Positions 1-11,476 of a DNA stretch of 64,000 nt are shown piece after piece. A program made the translations under genes and the position numbers. A model generated the notes under the pieces. It saw only the letters and a program-made list of their open reading frames with translations, had not been told where the DNA came from and ran no database searches. The stretch comes from Theileria orientalis strain Shintoku (lineage: Eukaryota; Apicomplexa; Aconoidasida; Piroplasmida; Theileriidae), in assembly GCF_000740895.1 (NCBI RefSeq), contig NC_025262.1:166001-230000 (forward strand). Reading direction: 5' to 3'. Position 1 is the first letter of the stretch. Every line of letters begins with the position of its first letter.

Positions 1-906
1 GGCGGAATTACTGTAAAAACTGTACCATCAGTGTGCCTATGCTTGAGGACATTCCTAGGATAAGCTGGGCGTAGTTTGTGTATCTCTTCATTAGGGGATA
101 TAGTGAGCATGTTATTGAGGTGAGGAATCCGAGCATTATCCTAAGATTCTGGTTAAAACTACTCAGCCTTACGTATTAGTATCAAACTGGAGCAATATTG
201 AAAGAGCCATTGCAGAGTTGAACGCCAAGGTGGTTAAGGCTACAAAAATAAATGATAAACAATGTTAAAGGACAAAAAGCGTATATTTTGGCTATACCAT
301 TGATTTAATTTATTAAATCCTACCCTCCTTGGTTCCTATTAAACCGCTAGCCAGGGGCCTGATCTTTGTTCTTTCTACGTGTTTGTCGAAGTTTTTATCA
401 AAGAGGTCGTTTATGCAACATCCTGCTGATCTTGCGAAGAAGGCGCCCAAACACATTAATCCCATCTTCTTGAGTTCAAGGAACGTTACTACTGAGGGTA
501 AGGCCAAGGATGCGCTCCACATTGCTGGTAAAGCAAATATAACCACTGGCATTAATGAATGTATTCTCATTAACCTTCCACATGATGCAATTTTGTCATA
601 GAATCCTACATTTTTGGAGGGGTTGGAATTGTTTACATGTATATGTCTGAGTTTTGGCAGCAGAAAAGGTGAATCGTTTTGACGATTAAGTTTATCATTA
701 TTTAAATCATTTATTTTTGTGTTTGTTACGTATAATCTGACACAGTGGTTGTAATTGGAGCCAGTTTTATGCTTTGGCACAATTGACCTATAAAACAAGT
801 TATTACTGTATATATTGACCAAGTCCCTTCTTGTTTGTAAAATAATTCTATTAAACATGACGAAAAATATGATAAATTTTAAATTGATTAGTTTTTGATC
901 CCCCAT
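1..906 (-). CDS. COQ2: 4-hydroxybenzoate polyprenyltransferase (COQ2), 5' part, runs off window
   Basis: UbiA-family prenyltransferase that attaches the isoprenoid tail to 4-hydroxybenzoate in ubiquinone synthesis at the mitochondrial inner membrane. Exon 1 is about 324-906, exon 2 173-239 and exon 3 12-140; phases match and the gene continues past the left edge. Exon 1 carries the first Asp-rich substrate motif ([11 protein letters not shown], then RPLASG) after a hydrophobic segment starting [15 protein letters not shown]. Exon 3 gives [16 protein letters not shown], which is characteristic of COQ2. The first 60 or so residues are basic and poor in acidic residues, as expected for a mitochondrial leader. 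The start could be the ATG at 906 or an in-frame ATG about 16 codons later. The second Asp motif lies outside the window. Its 5' end is only about 10 bases from the stop of the upstream perforin-like gene. Confidence 0.88.
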
Positions 907-916
907 CAGAATTCCA

Positions 917-2235
917 TTAATTTTTGGTGTTTATTCCCTCTAAATGGTTTTAAAATGTTAAAAAATTACTTGTTCCTAGATAAAATCCGTATGCTTCGTT
1001 ATAGGCCTCTTTTAGTGCTTTTGTTTTGAACAGTTTAGATATTGGTGCAAATTGAGACCTTATTGGCATTGGATATTTGTACACACTTTTTATCCACTTC
1101 ACATATTCTAAGTCTTTGTTTATATCTCCAATTGGTAATCCTCCGAGGATGTTAGTGTGTTTGAACGATAAGTTTTTACTTTGGTTGCTTTTTTTGCCAA
1201 AAACAAAATCGACATTTGCCTCCCCTGATATGTTACTTCGTTTTTCTTTCCCGCTTATTCCAACTCCCGCCTGCTTTTCGTTGTTTTTGTTATCCTTTGA
1301 GGTTTCTTCTTGTGTAATATAAGTGATTCTTCCCCCTTTATTCACATATGATTGAATAGATAAACAAACCTAATTTAATATCATATGAGAAATGAGTGCC
1401 AAATTGTTCAAACATATCCATCCAGGCCTTTACTTCTTTACATTCGTCGCTGTTTTTGTCGACTGTGTATTTCAAAACACTACAGTTTTCAGTGTATTTG
1501 TTAAAGTTGGTCTTTAGCTTCCTGGCAGCTGCTATAAACGAGTTTTTAAGTTTCCTGTATTAAAATTGTGTAAGTGTGTATACTAACAGTGAGTGATTCA
1601 GCGGTATTCCTGCTTCCAGCAAGAAACAGTAGGACTTATCCACATATAGTTTGCTTTTATTACTTTTTAATAAGTCACTGATCTCAGAATAATTCGTTGA
1701 CAATGAAAATTTGGCGCTTTCATCAATTGTTGATGCACTGATATCACTATCCACAGATATCAAACTTTTATAGTTTTCTAAATTATCGACTACCGTTCTC
1801 TGTATTAATCATTAGTGATGGAGGAAATGTCAACTGGGTAACATGAAAATAAGTACCTCGTTGGATCTTTTACACTCAATCAGCGGCCTAATCCACGCAT
1901 TCGTTATGTTAGAAGCAGATACTTTTTGAAACAATTTATTTTTCTTAAACATTACAGAGTATGAGACTATGGGATCCCTGAATCCTGGGTCCACCAGTAG
2001 CTGTGAGTCGGTGAGAGGGTTACCAAAAAGAATGTCATAGCCACAACCCAAATATTCTACACACTAACATTAGATAAATAGACTAACCCAGTGATGGAAT
2101 TTTTTTTACTTTATTGATCTTCTTAATAATATCTAAAAAAAATTAAATGTGTTAGGGAATACCGTGTTTAGAGGTTTTGTCCAATTGAATGGAACAAAGA
2201 ACATTAAATATTAATAAGTACAGAAGAAATAGCAT
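917..2235 (-). CDS. MACPF/perforin-like protein A
   Basis: Seven exons are predicted: 2163-2235, 2088-2132, 1857-2056, 1588-1799, 1370-1554, 970-1335 and 917-939. They total 1104 bases (367 aa) with consistent phases and introns of 30-57 bases. Exon 1 is a signal peptide ([14 protein letters not shown]). Exon 3 has the apicomplexan perforin N-terminal motif [13 protein letters not shown] with DPGFRDPIV. Exon 5 holds the MACPF signature as FGTH followed by a Leu-Gly that meets GlyArg across the splice. Exon 6 has GGLPIGD and then [12 protein letters not shown]. In this family such proteins form membrane pores used in cell exit or traversal; here that role is inferred. It ends soon after the MACPF core and seems to lack the beta-rich C-terminal domain exons present in the next paralog. 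Confidence 0.8.
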
Positions 2236-3001
2236 TTTTACCAACTGTTTTCTTAATATAAAGGTTCACTTTAGATTCAGAATATATTATCATGTACACA
2301 GCTGTATACTATGTATAGACACACACATAGGTGTGTACATGATACCTGTATACACACTAGAGGATGCTGACCCATGTATATTAGCATATAAATATTCACA
2401 TAACGATGATAGTATAATTTTAATAAATTGTACACATAATCAATGACGCAACATATTTGCAATCTTTGCAATTAATGTTGCAATTATCGACGAAAGGACT
2501 ACAAGGCTCCATGACAAGGTTATCTTTTGGGTTGTCGTTATTTTGGTGGAACATAAACTTGATGCCTATGAATGAAATATAACCTTATAAAAATACCGTG
2601 TATCAACTTATATTTATCTGGACATCCATTTTCTACTTTATCGACTCCCGTTTTCAATATCGATTTGATAAACTATTAATAAATTGTCAGTTTTAAGGAA
2701 ATATTGCATAAAAAAGCTATTCACTAACGTTTATATTGATAATATTTTTCGGAATACAAAACAGCCATATAAAACCATTTATATTAATATCATCGTCGGA
2801 GCATGATCTTTCTCCTACACATTAATAATGATGTTGTTTCTGGTGGCAACACTACATACCCGATTTACAAAGTTTAATGTATGTAGGGTTTTTTACATTT
2901 ACTATAAACCCATACAATATTGCCATGTTAGCTGGACATCTTAGTTTCTACAAATATTTTGTTAAACAGCCATTCTCACTTTATTTTCTTTATCAGTATT
3001 T
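2236..3001. other. Spacer between perforin-like genes A and B
   Basis: About 770 bases of AT-rich sequence lie between the 5' end of gene A and the 3' end of gene B. Short open frames occur on both strands around 2189-2471 but they are antiparallel, rich in Tyr, Ile and His, and have no splice context or recognisable motif. It presumably holds the promoter of gene A and the 3' UTR of gene B. I see nothing else in it. Confidence 0.5.
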
Positions 3002-4585
3002 TTAGGTCTGTATATCATCTGCTTCGAATCTTGTAGCTGATTTATCGTACACAACGACCACATCAAAACACTCGATGTATTCTCTGTGAACAAACACTGA
3101 TTTCTATAAAAGGTGTGAAACGTTCCACTCTTACAATTTGTTATTTAGCAGTTGCAGTTGCCTCAATTCACCGTTTGAGTTAAGCGACATACAAAAACCA
3201 AGCATGGCCTTTTCCTCTCCACCGCACACCTTTACATGTTTCTCATTCTCAGTCAGAATCTTTACTGCATTTTTTGACTTCTTCAACTAAAATAAACATT
3301 AAAAAGTGTTTTTCAAAAGAAATTTAATTGCTAAAATATTGAATATACTATGTTGATCATTATATTGTTGGTTCCATCCATTTGACTGACTAGAACGTCA
3401 CCATCCCTTAGCTTCAAGTAATAGTCTGAAGCATCACTATAAATTTGCAAGTATTCTTTTGGAATGATTTCCTTTATTGGTATCAGTTCAAAATCTATTG
3501 GAGTGGGATTTCGAATTACGTCCTGTAGCCATTCTGAAATCACCTTCGAGGTCAGTTTGTTTCCAGAGGGTTCAGGCCCGACCGTTAAAGTGTACACTTC
3601 TTCCAGGTGTTCCTTATTTGTTTCATCTGATGAACTACTATCGTTCTCTTCGCTTCTGTGGCTTACAAGTTTAAAGAATGTACTAGATTCATTTATATTT
3701 TTTCTGTTATACTTTTTTTCAGAACTACCATTATACTTGTTCACATCATAAAACTTGTTTATTATTCCTCCTATAATATTATATATTAAATCGTGTTTCA
3801 CAAACCCATAGTGATTTGATTTGTGACATAAAGTCCATAATCTTTAAAGAACTGAACCCATGGCATTACACATTTAATGCAGTTTGGATCCAACGAGTTC
3901 TTTTTATAAGTTGCAACGTCACAATTACTGGCATCGAAGTTATGTTTACAATTGTTATATAAGCCATTCAATGTTCTTAAGAATATGACATTTTCCGCAT
4001 CACCATGGCTTTCAAAAAGATTTTTAGATACCAAAGTAGATTTATAAACTATGCATTTGTATTTCTTAATCATCAGGTTTTTGTGTTTACTGAAAACATC
4101 CTTAATGTCATCGTTTATAAACTCTTCATTGTTATAACTACTATAAGCGTTTGAGCTTGAATTTTGATTATGTGTGTATATCTTTTTCACCACCTCTTGT
4201 TCATTTTCGATATTGAGTTGCTAATTTATAATTAGTTTCAAATTCATTTCTAAGTAGTTATATATGCAGGTACATATACACGTAAACAAGTAACTGTTTC
4301 ATACTTCGGTAGATATATCACATATGAACTGATCTTGAACATCCACAGCGCTTTCATAATTTTGTATTATTGGACTCTTAAAATTGTTTATATTCTGTTT
4401 CAAGTGGTCGAAACTGTATCCACAGCCCAGAAACTCTAAATTACGTTAACTAAAATCTTCTCACCTATATTATTTATGCTGTGAATCTCGCTATTATTAT
4501 ATTTATTAAACAATGCCCTTATTTCTCCGTCTTCATTTTTACAACAGGCCCATTTAAACAACATATATAAGAAGAATATATACAT
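3002..4585 (-). CDS. MACPF/perforin-like protein B, with C-terminal extension
   Basis: Six exons are predicted: 4465-4585, 4305-4435, 3806-4220, 3349-3770, 3135-3286 and 3002-3083. They total 1323 bases (440 aa), all in phase. Exon 1 encodes a signal peptide (MYIFFLYMLFKWACC). Exon 2 starts with FLGCGY, matching the sister genes, but is shorter and lacks the GNP...DPG block. Exon 3 contains the MACPF core with WVQFFKDYGLYVTNQITMG; the family's Y-G-T-H is changed to Y-G-L-Y. Exon 4 has LTVGPEPSG then WLQDVIRNPTPI. Exons 5 and 6 add about 78 residues (KVCGGEEKAMLGFCMS; ECFDVVVVYDK) that resemble part of the beta-rich C-terminal domain of apicomplexan perforins and are absent from paralogs A and C. 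Confidence 0.78.
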
Positions 4586-4720
4586 TTTTAATACATTTGT
4601 TTCATTTACAAATTTCCGACTCAGATAATATTTTTAATGTGCCACTTGATTCTAAATAATTTTAATACAGGAGGATATAAATTACTGATTATTTAATAGC
4701 ATATACGCATTCCGAATACA

Positions 4721-5991
4721 TTATTGAAGGTATTGATTCAAATAATCCTCATATGACTTCATTAAGTTATCATTTTGATAATTTTGGTGTATAAAATAGC
4801 TGAGAGGGGAGAGCTCAAATTGAATGGGCACTGGGTTATACTTAATGGTTTTTATCCACTTTTCTTTATTCACATCTGTGGACTGGTCATCCAAATCGTT
4901 TGACACTACGTTTCCTCCAATGATTATTATCTTTTCGTATTTATTTTTATTTAACTCCTCGTTACTCTTATTGCTCTCAACGTCAGTACTTAATTTAAAT
5001 ACTTCCAGGTTTAGCTTCATTTTATTTTCTTTTTCTGCCTTAGACTCACTTGACTCTTCTTTGTTATTGTTCATTTCAACAATTTTACCTCCTGAAAACC
5101 ATTATTCTTCACGTTTTGTTACCTAGTGTTATTTTAGTCATGATATGTGTCCCATATTGGTTAAATAATTGATACCAAGCATTTTTAACCTTTTGATCAT
5201 CGTTTTCGGGGTTAACATTACTGTTTATGTAATTGTTAATCTTATTCAATAGTATTATAATTGATCCTTTTAGTTTCCTAACAAGTGTTAATCAAGCTCA
5301 TATACAACTATGACGCATTATATATTGTGTATATACCATTGATTTGAAAGTATCATCCCCGTTGTATATATTGAACAGTTTAATTTAAACACATTCATTT
5401 GATCGTCTTTGAATGTATTGGATAAATTTGTACTTAATTTTTTACCACTGTATACATCCATACCGACTATACTCAATTGTATGTCCTCACTTAGTACACT
5501 TATCATGGATTTACCCTTACTTCCTTTGGACAACTACGGTTAAATATACAATCGTGCTAATTACATTCTCACTACTTTTTGTATATATAATCTTATTAAA
5601 CACTTACCAGAACCGTTTTATAGCACAATGATTCATTTCTCGTCCAAACACCAAAGGGCAAATGCTTTCCATGTGTACTATAAATATCAAACCCATGTTC
5701 ATATTCAAATGATATTACCGGTTCCTTGTATCCTGGGTCAATTATTATATCTTCTTCGTTTCCAAGTGGCATGCTTTCCTTAATGTTATAACCCAGTCCC
5801 AGGTACTCTGAACAATTTTATAATTTGTTCATTATAGATAATGTGTAAGCTATATATATTATACCTAATCCATTTAGTGATAAATTTGTGTTAAACACAT
5901 TCAAGTACCCCTCATGGTGATTTATTTTAAACGGCGATATGAACTTTATGCATAATATTACTAATATTATGTAAAAATTGCTATATAACAT
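4721..5991 (-). CDS. MACPF/perforin-like protein C
   Basis: Five exons are predicted: 5865-5991, 5608-5807, 5337-5533, 5123-5277 and 4721-5091. They total 1050 bases (349 aa) with consistent phases and introns of 31-74 bases. Exon 1 is a signal peptide (MLYSNFYIILVILCIKFI). Exon 2 begins YLGLGYNIKESMPLGN with DPGYKEPVI. Exon 4 has the intact signature NQYGTHIMTKITLG, which joins GlyLys across the intron. Exon 5 has IIIIGGN and then WIKTIKYNPVPIQFE. It ends without the C-terminal extension seen in gene B. Tandem arrangement and shared intron positions with A and B point to local duplication. A role in membrane pore formation is inferred from the family only. Confidence 0.8.
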
Positions 5992-7360
5992 TTCATGTAG
6001 TGGACGAAATATTTTTAGATCTAAGACGATCACTTATATTTATTTACTAAGTTTTCTCTTCTGTAGCTACCACATTCCTAGAAGCATTAATCAACTGAGT
6101 TTACACCTGGGTTATTCTTTGATTCAGGTTCGCTAAATAATTGTCTAAACCACCGCGCTGTGTAATTCTATTATTTTGGAGGCTCAATGCCTTTTAGGTT
6201 AGTCATTATTTATGTCGAGTGGACACATTTTAAGTTTTAAACTTAAAAGAACTACTCCTGTTTAAAAGAATTCTAAATTATTTGTTATATGTTCCACATG
6301 GTCCTTTTCTCATGTATTTACACATAAATAGGTACTCATTATTTTACTCAAGTCACAAGATGTATAAACTCTATTCATTAATAAGCTCACTTATAATCTA
6401 ATTTAGGGGTTTCAAAGGTTATTATATAGTTGTAAATAGGTAGAAGATAACACTCAAGTGATGCAGTGAAAATTATGAATAAACTGCAACTCGAACCAAA
6501 AATTTAAAGGTAAACACCAAATGAATATTTAAACACTGTTTATGTATTTTAAATAATATAATTACTTAGTTTGTTTATTATTTACACAATTATATCAATT
6601 TTGCTGGTAAGAACATATTGTTGCTTTTAGGCCGAAAATTGAATTATTTTCTTCGATTATTATCAAATTATTTGTTTTTCAATAGGCTATTAGTATATTA
6701 TTTGACTTTTAATATAGCAAAGTATTGTTGGTTCATTTTGGGGAGGAAGGCGGTTTACAAGCTCTTCGAGCCACATAAAAGTTAGTTATTCTCTAAAATC
6801 TGTATTTCTTTTGAAAAAGTATTTTTGAAAATATCTTCTAACGCCTTGTCTGAATAGATGTGTATATACATCGTTCGGTTGTGTGTGATGTTGTGATTTA
6901 TCATATAGATAAATCTTGCAAATAATATAAAAAAATTAATGTATACACTATTTAAATATTTCAATGATGAAGATTTGTTTTACACATTTTGGTTCTAGAA
7001 TTTATTAAAGATTTAATAGATTCCTTTTGGGAGAAGTTTTTCAGTTAATTTTTATGGAGAATTCGGGGGATTGTAGAATATATATTCTTTGTTTATCGTA
7101 AAAAACAAAATAAAATAACATTGTATCAAAGATTCAGTTGAAATTTAGACTAAATCTCACCTGTGTTATAGTTGTTTTTTCCCCAAGTATAAAATGTATT
7201 ATATCGTTATTTTCCAATTTTGGCTGAAATAAAAGCTGAATTTTGTGTAAATTATGGCTTACAACATAGTTGTAAACAAATCAATGTAGCAAATAGAAGA
7301 AATTATTCTATCTTTCAAAAATAAAAATGACAGTTAATGTGTAACCTAAGGAGTCAAAAA
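5992..7360. other. Long AT-rich divergent spacer
   Basis: About 1.37 kb separates the divergent starts of perforin-like C and the LOTUS protein. The sequence is AT-rich with frequent stops in all frames. One 60-codon minus frame near 6782-6964 has no start context, splice partners or motif and is not supported. It probably contains both promoters and 5' UTRs. It is the longest gene-free stretch in the window. Confidence 0.5.
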
Positions 7361-9435
7361 ATGGATCCTAATAATCTTAATACACAAAGTAAGATTAACA
7401 CATCAACAAATGTACAAAATATAAGTGTCATCAATCGTAACGTAGTCAATTCAAACGCCTCAAACGGTATAAATAATAAGAATAATGCAACAAACAGCCT
7501 TACCGTAAACAATAATACGTACACATCAAACAACTGTTCACTTAAAATCAACTCAAACAACAACTTAACGCTCAATAAGGAAAATTTTAGCGATATTAAG
7601 CAATTGACACTACGAGATTTACTCGAGTCAAGCGAGAGTAAGAGTGAAAGGATAAACGAAAAGAGTAAGTTAAGTCCAGTCGATTCATCAGTTGGCTTGG
7701 CCACTGATAGGTCCACAGCAACAAACTATATTTCCTACAACTCAATCAACAACAGCTCTAACGCACATAGCACACCCTCGGGGTCGTTCAATGGTTCAAT
7801 AAGCGCTCCCAAAAGCTCAACAGCAGGCCTAAACTGCTCAGCAATACCATTCGTACCCCAAGGAAACTACCTCAGCAGGGACCTGTTAGAATCAGGACAG
7901 CACCTGGACCTAGGTTTATCAGGGTTCGACTACGCATACGAAAGGGGACTGGACAGTAGAGACTTTGAAAAAGATCTCTCAGATGACCAGACCTTGAGGG
8001 AGGATTCCATAGAAAATGGATTCGTCGGCATGACAGAGCGCAGGGGCGGCCTTAGCTGGATAAGGACGAACAACGGAAATCTGCTCCCACAAATCGAAAA
8101 CACCTGGCTGAAGCACATAATAACGAGTCTTCAGACAAACAAGGTGGCGCTCATGAACTTTTTCAACAACCTGGAAAAGTGCCTGATCGAGTCAGTCCAG
8201 TTTCTATACAAGGAGGGGATTAAGCCATATTTAGGTATTGTTGATACACAGAAGATTTTGACCCGTTACCACAATATTAGTCACATGATGGGGCCATTTC
8301 CCTACAAATTACTATACCTATAATAGCATAAATTATATTAACAACATGGTGTAAATACGTGTCCCACAACGTTGTAATGGAAAATGTAGGTGATGTGGCG
8401 AATCAAATGAAGCGTTCGATTTGTGACAACTTTTGGAGCGCAGCAGAAGTGGCCTACGTGTCACTGCATTGTAAAAATGCAGTCCGCTTACAAATAGAAC
8501 TGCGCGTTAAGGGGGAGATGGGGTGGGTAGTGTACTTGCTCCACGAGCCCCATAACTTTAGGGGATTTGTGGACACACACTCAACCGTAAACAACTACAG
8601 CGACTACTACTGGAGGCAACTGAACACGTTCGCGTCCTCGATTCTGACCAACAGCCACTCCTTGACCTCCAATGACCAAAGCACGCAGAACACAGCCACC
8701 GTTAACGGGAACAAGGAAAAGGAAGACAAGGACTTCAACGGCGGGAGGTACGCGTTCGCAGAGCGCCTGAAGAACGAGGTGGAGGCGTTCAAGGACATGA
8801 GGTTGGGGGAGGTGGTACACCTGGTGCAGCTCGCAATTTACTCTGGCATTTTTGTCTATGCGCAGAGGATCCTGCTGCCCGTGGCAGCCTGCGAGAAGAC
8901 GGCCCAGGAGCTCTTTCCCAAGGTCAAGAAGTCGCGTTACCCGGTCTGTTCGTCCATCAACGAGGTGCTCAAGATCGTATCCTTGCTCGTGGACGGAAGG
9001 AGAAACGGACTCGTGCTCGCTCAGCTCAAGCAGCAGTTCATGCTTCAGTTCAACAGGGAGCTGAACCCTCTGTCATTCGGGTACCGCAAGCTTCAGAACC
9101 TGCTCCTGTCCGACCTGTTCAACGCGAACTACCACCTCTTCGTGCCCGTGGACTCTCCTCACAGGACGCACATTCAGAACCGGAAGTACCCCATACCGCC
9201 CGGCTGCAAGATCTTCAGGCAGTCGAAGCTGCACTTTGACCCCAACAAGTTCCCCAACCCCATCACCGATTTTTATGACCAGTACCACACCATATGCCCC
9301 ATTCATACGCCCTCCGGTTCAAGTTTCGACCGGCCCTTTGACAAAATTGGGAAAGAATGCACTTGCTTATGGCGTATTGAATTTGCCACTCTCCCCAAGG
9401 TCGTTCAGGACTCAATATGCGACTATTTGGACTAA
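7361..9435 (+). CDS. LOTUS/OST-HTH domain protein
   Basis: Two exons are predicted: 7361 (or 7337) to 8234 and 8390-9435. The splice joins TYR-LEU-GLY to ASP-VAL-ALA and removes a 155-base intron, giving about 640 aa. The ATG at 7361 (AAAAATGG) has the better context, but 7337 is in frame. The first 200 residues are rich in Asn and Ser, low complexity. A middle block (WLKHIITSLQTNKVALMNFF, then YKEGIKPYLGDVANQ, YVSLHCKNAVRLQIEL) resembles the OST-HTH associated region. Near residues 480-545 is a LOTUS winged-helix segment (INEVLKIVSLLVDGRRNG, LNPLSFGYRKLQNLL). LOTUS domains bind RNA or RNA helicases in germ granules. In this parasite an RNA-regulatory role is inferred. GC content rises strongly in exon 2, causing several long antisense frames. 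Confidence 0.75.
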
Positions 9436-9739
9436 TCACTGCAATTCCTTTCAACTTTATCCCATAATCTCCTTTTAGGATGTATGTTATTCGTGTTTAT
9501 TGTATATCAAATCCACCATTGACACATACATATATGCTTGTGTGTGTATACGTATACATGTCTGTATATATATACATGAGTATATATATGAGTATGTGTA
9601 CATGGATGTGTATATATAAATATATTATGTTATGTCAGTATCCTTAACAAAACACGTTACTTGTATCAAATTATATACATATTGCAGTCTCAAGTTGCTT
9701 TCGAACCTCACACACCAGCTCTGCACTATGTTATCTCAA
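9436..9739. repeat. Convergent spacer with TA/TG-rich microsatellite-like tract
   Basis: This 304-base gap lies between the convergent LOTUS and Obg genes. Positions about 9524-9625 hold an imperfect tract of TATA, TGTG and TACA units. No gene is evident; it probably provides both 3' UTRs. Confidence 0.5.
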
Positions 9740-11292
9740 CTAAAGCTTACTTTCCAGTCCCATGTTGTACTTTGCACTTATTGGCACTACGCAGCTTCTG
9801 ATACCAATAGAGTACAGCTATTAATTATCGTCAGGATGATACAATACGCACTGGCATAGTTATCTGCTGTATATAACTAATTTTTACGTATTGTTGTAAC
9901 TGGTCTGCCTTCACTGATGACATCTTTGACGCTATATCCATTTTCGTGGTGACGACCACAAAGGGCTTTTCATTCAAATTGTGCTCAGTCAGTTGGTTTC
10001 TGTACACTCATTAGTTATAGCAACACTAGTGAAGATAGCCATTCATCGCTATGATTCACACCTTAACAGGTTAAAATTGTCTATACACCCGTAAGTCGGA
10101 TTACAGGGGTCAATTAGGTACAAAATGAGCTTAACCCTCTCAAGGTGCTGTAAAAACGTGTTATTTATACTGGCGTCCACAATTCCCGGCAAGTCAACCA
10201 CACTTATGCTCCTTCCTAAGACATCACTTACTCCAGTTGAAGTTACCGTCGTTGTATCTTATGTATCCTACGTATGGTGCCAGGGTCGTAAACGGATAGT
10301 CCCCTATTTTACTGCTACCTCTGGTCACCTACGCCATCATTTGTCAGTAGCAGCAGCTTACTGATGAAAAGAGAGTAGATTTTCCCACGTTAGGGAGTCC
10401 CAGTAGGCCAATATCCGCTATTAACTTGAGTCTAATTTCCTATTTTTCGTCATAAACGTTTGTTCACTCGCATATATAACTATTTTGAAATTACATAGTA
10501 ATTTTCCTCTGGTTCCTTTCCATCTTCAGATTCATATGGGTTCCTATATTTTCCAATTACTTAAGGTTTTATTACTTTAAATTGTTCCCTAATCCTCCCA
10601 ATCCTCCTGATGCTAACAATATTCTTTCATGGTTCTAAACGGATCATACATAAATTAAGAATTCACCATCATGGATCAGTTAATTTTGCACAAATAAGCG
10701 GTAAATACAACAAACCAATGAATCTATGTCTGCGATTAGCTCTTTGTTCCACTCTTTGCACACATCTCTCCAGTTTTCGACTATGCCCACTGGCTCATAC
10801 TTATATATTAGTGTGCCAACTGGCATCTTCAATATAACATCTGTCCCGGAATTTCCGTTAATTTTACTGCCCTAAAACCGTACACATGTGAACTTATTAA
10901 ACTAAACCTTTCCGTTTAAACCATTTTTAGCCACTACCACTGAGGGGATTGATCTAAAATCAACTGTTTCGCCTGTCCTTTTCACTGGTTCAGCGAAAAC
11001 GCTACCTCCTTTTCCGCCTCTTCCTCCAACTGGGAGGCCTGGTCCCATCAAGTGATGAGAGCCGTGCTTCGAGAAAGCCAACGCTCCATTCCCTCCTCTA
11101 CCTCCAATACACTATCATTATTATTAAATTTTATGTGAAACTGATTATAATAAACGTACTATAGTTTAATTAATAAATGTGTAGGCACATATGAGCATAT
11201 ACCTTAATCTGTTTAATATCCACGAATGGCCTAGATGTTGCAGTAATATTAGTGGCTGTTTTTTTAATTCCAGAACTAACTAATTTATCCAT
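9740..11292 (-). CDS. Obg/CgtA-family GTPase, multi-exon
   Basis: This gene is hidden from simple open-frame views because it is cut into many short exons. Exon 1 starts at 11292 and gives ...[11 protein letters not shown]. The next exon gives [18 protein letters not shown] and [14 protein letters not shown], the glycine-rich Obg fold, followed by [18 protein letters not shown]. Downstream come RNPYESEDG and YYVISK. The G1 loop is [18 protein letters not shown] near 10390-10430, G2 region [15 protein letters not shown]3 [11 protein letters not shown]4 VVTTKMD near 9940-9960, and G5 [11 protein letters not shown] ending at the stop at 9740. Family members assist large ribosomal subunit assembly, usually in mitochondria or plastids in eukaryotes. 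A leader is not obvious, so the compartment is open. Exact exon limits in the middle are approximate. Confidence 0.8.
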
Positions 11293-11476
11293 ACATTATT
11301 ATGTTACAAATTTTATAAATAACATCCCTTAGAACACACCATACCAATATTCCACTCCAATTTACACATCATATTGATTTAGTTAAGCTGGATTCTATTA
11401 ATTTTTTTAAATGGAAAATTTTAATATACATAATCAAAACAACAATATTAAGTGTCATTGTAGTTTTAAGTATTAA

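Noticed and set aside
2189..2471. Overlapping 85- and 64-codon frames on both strands
   Set aside because: Within AT-rich spacer, opposite each other, no splice partners or motif.
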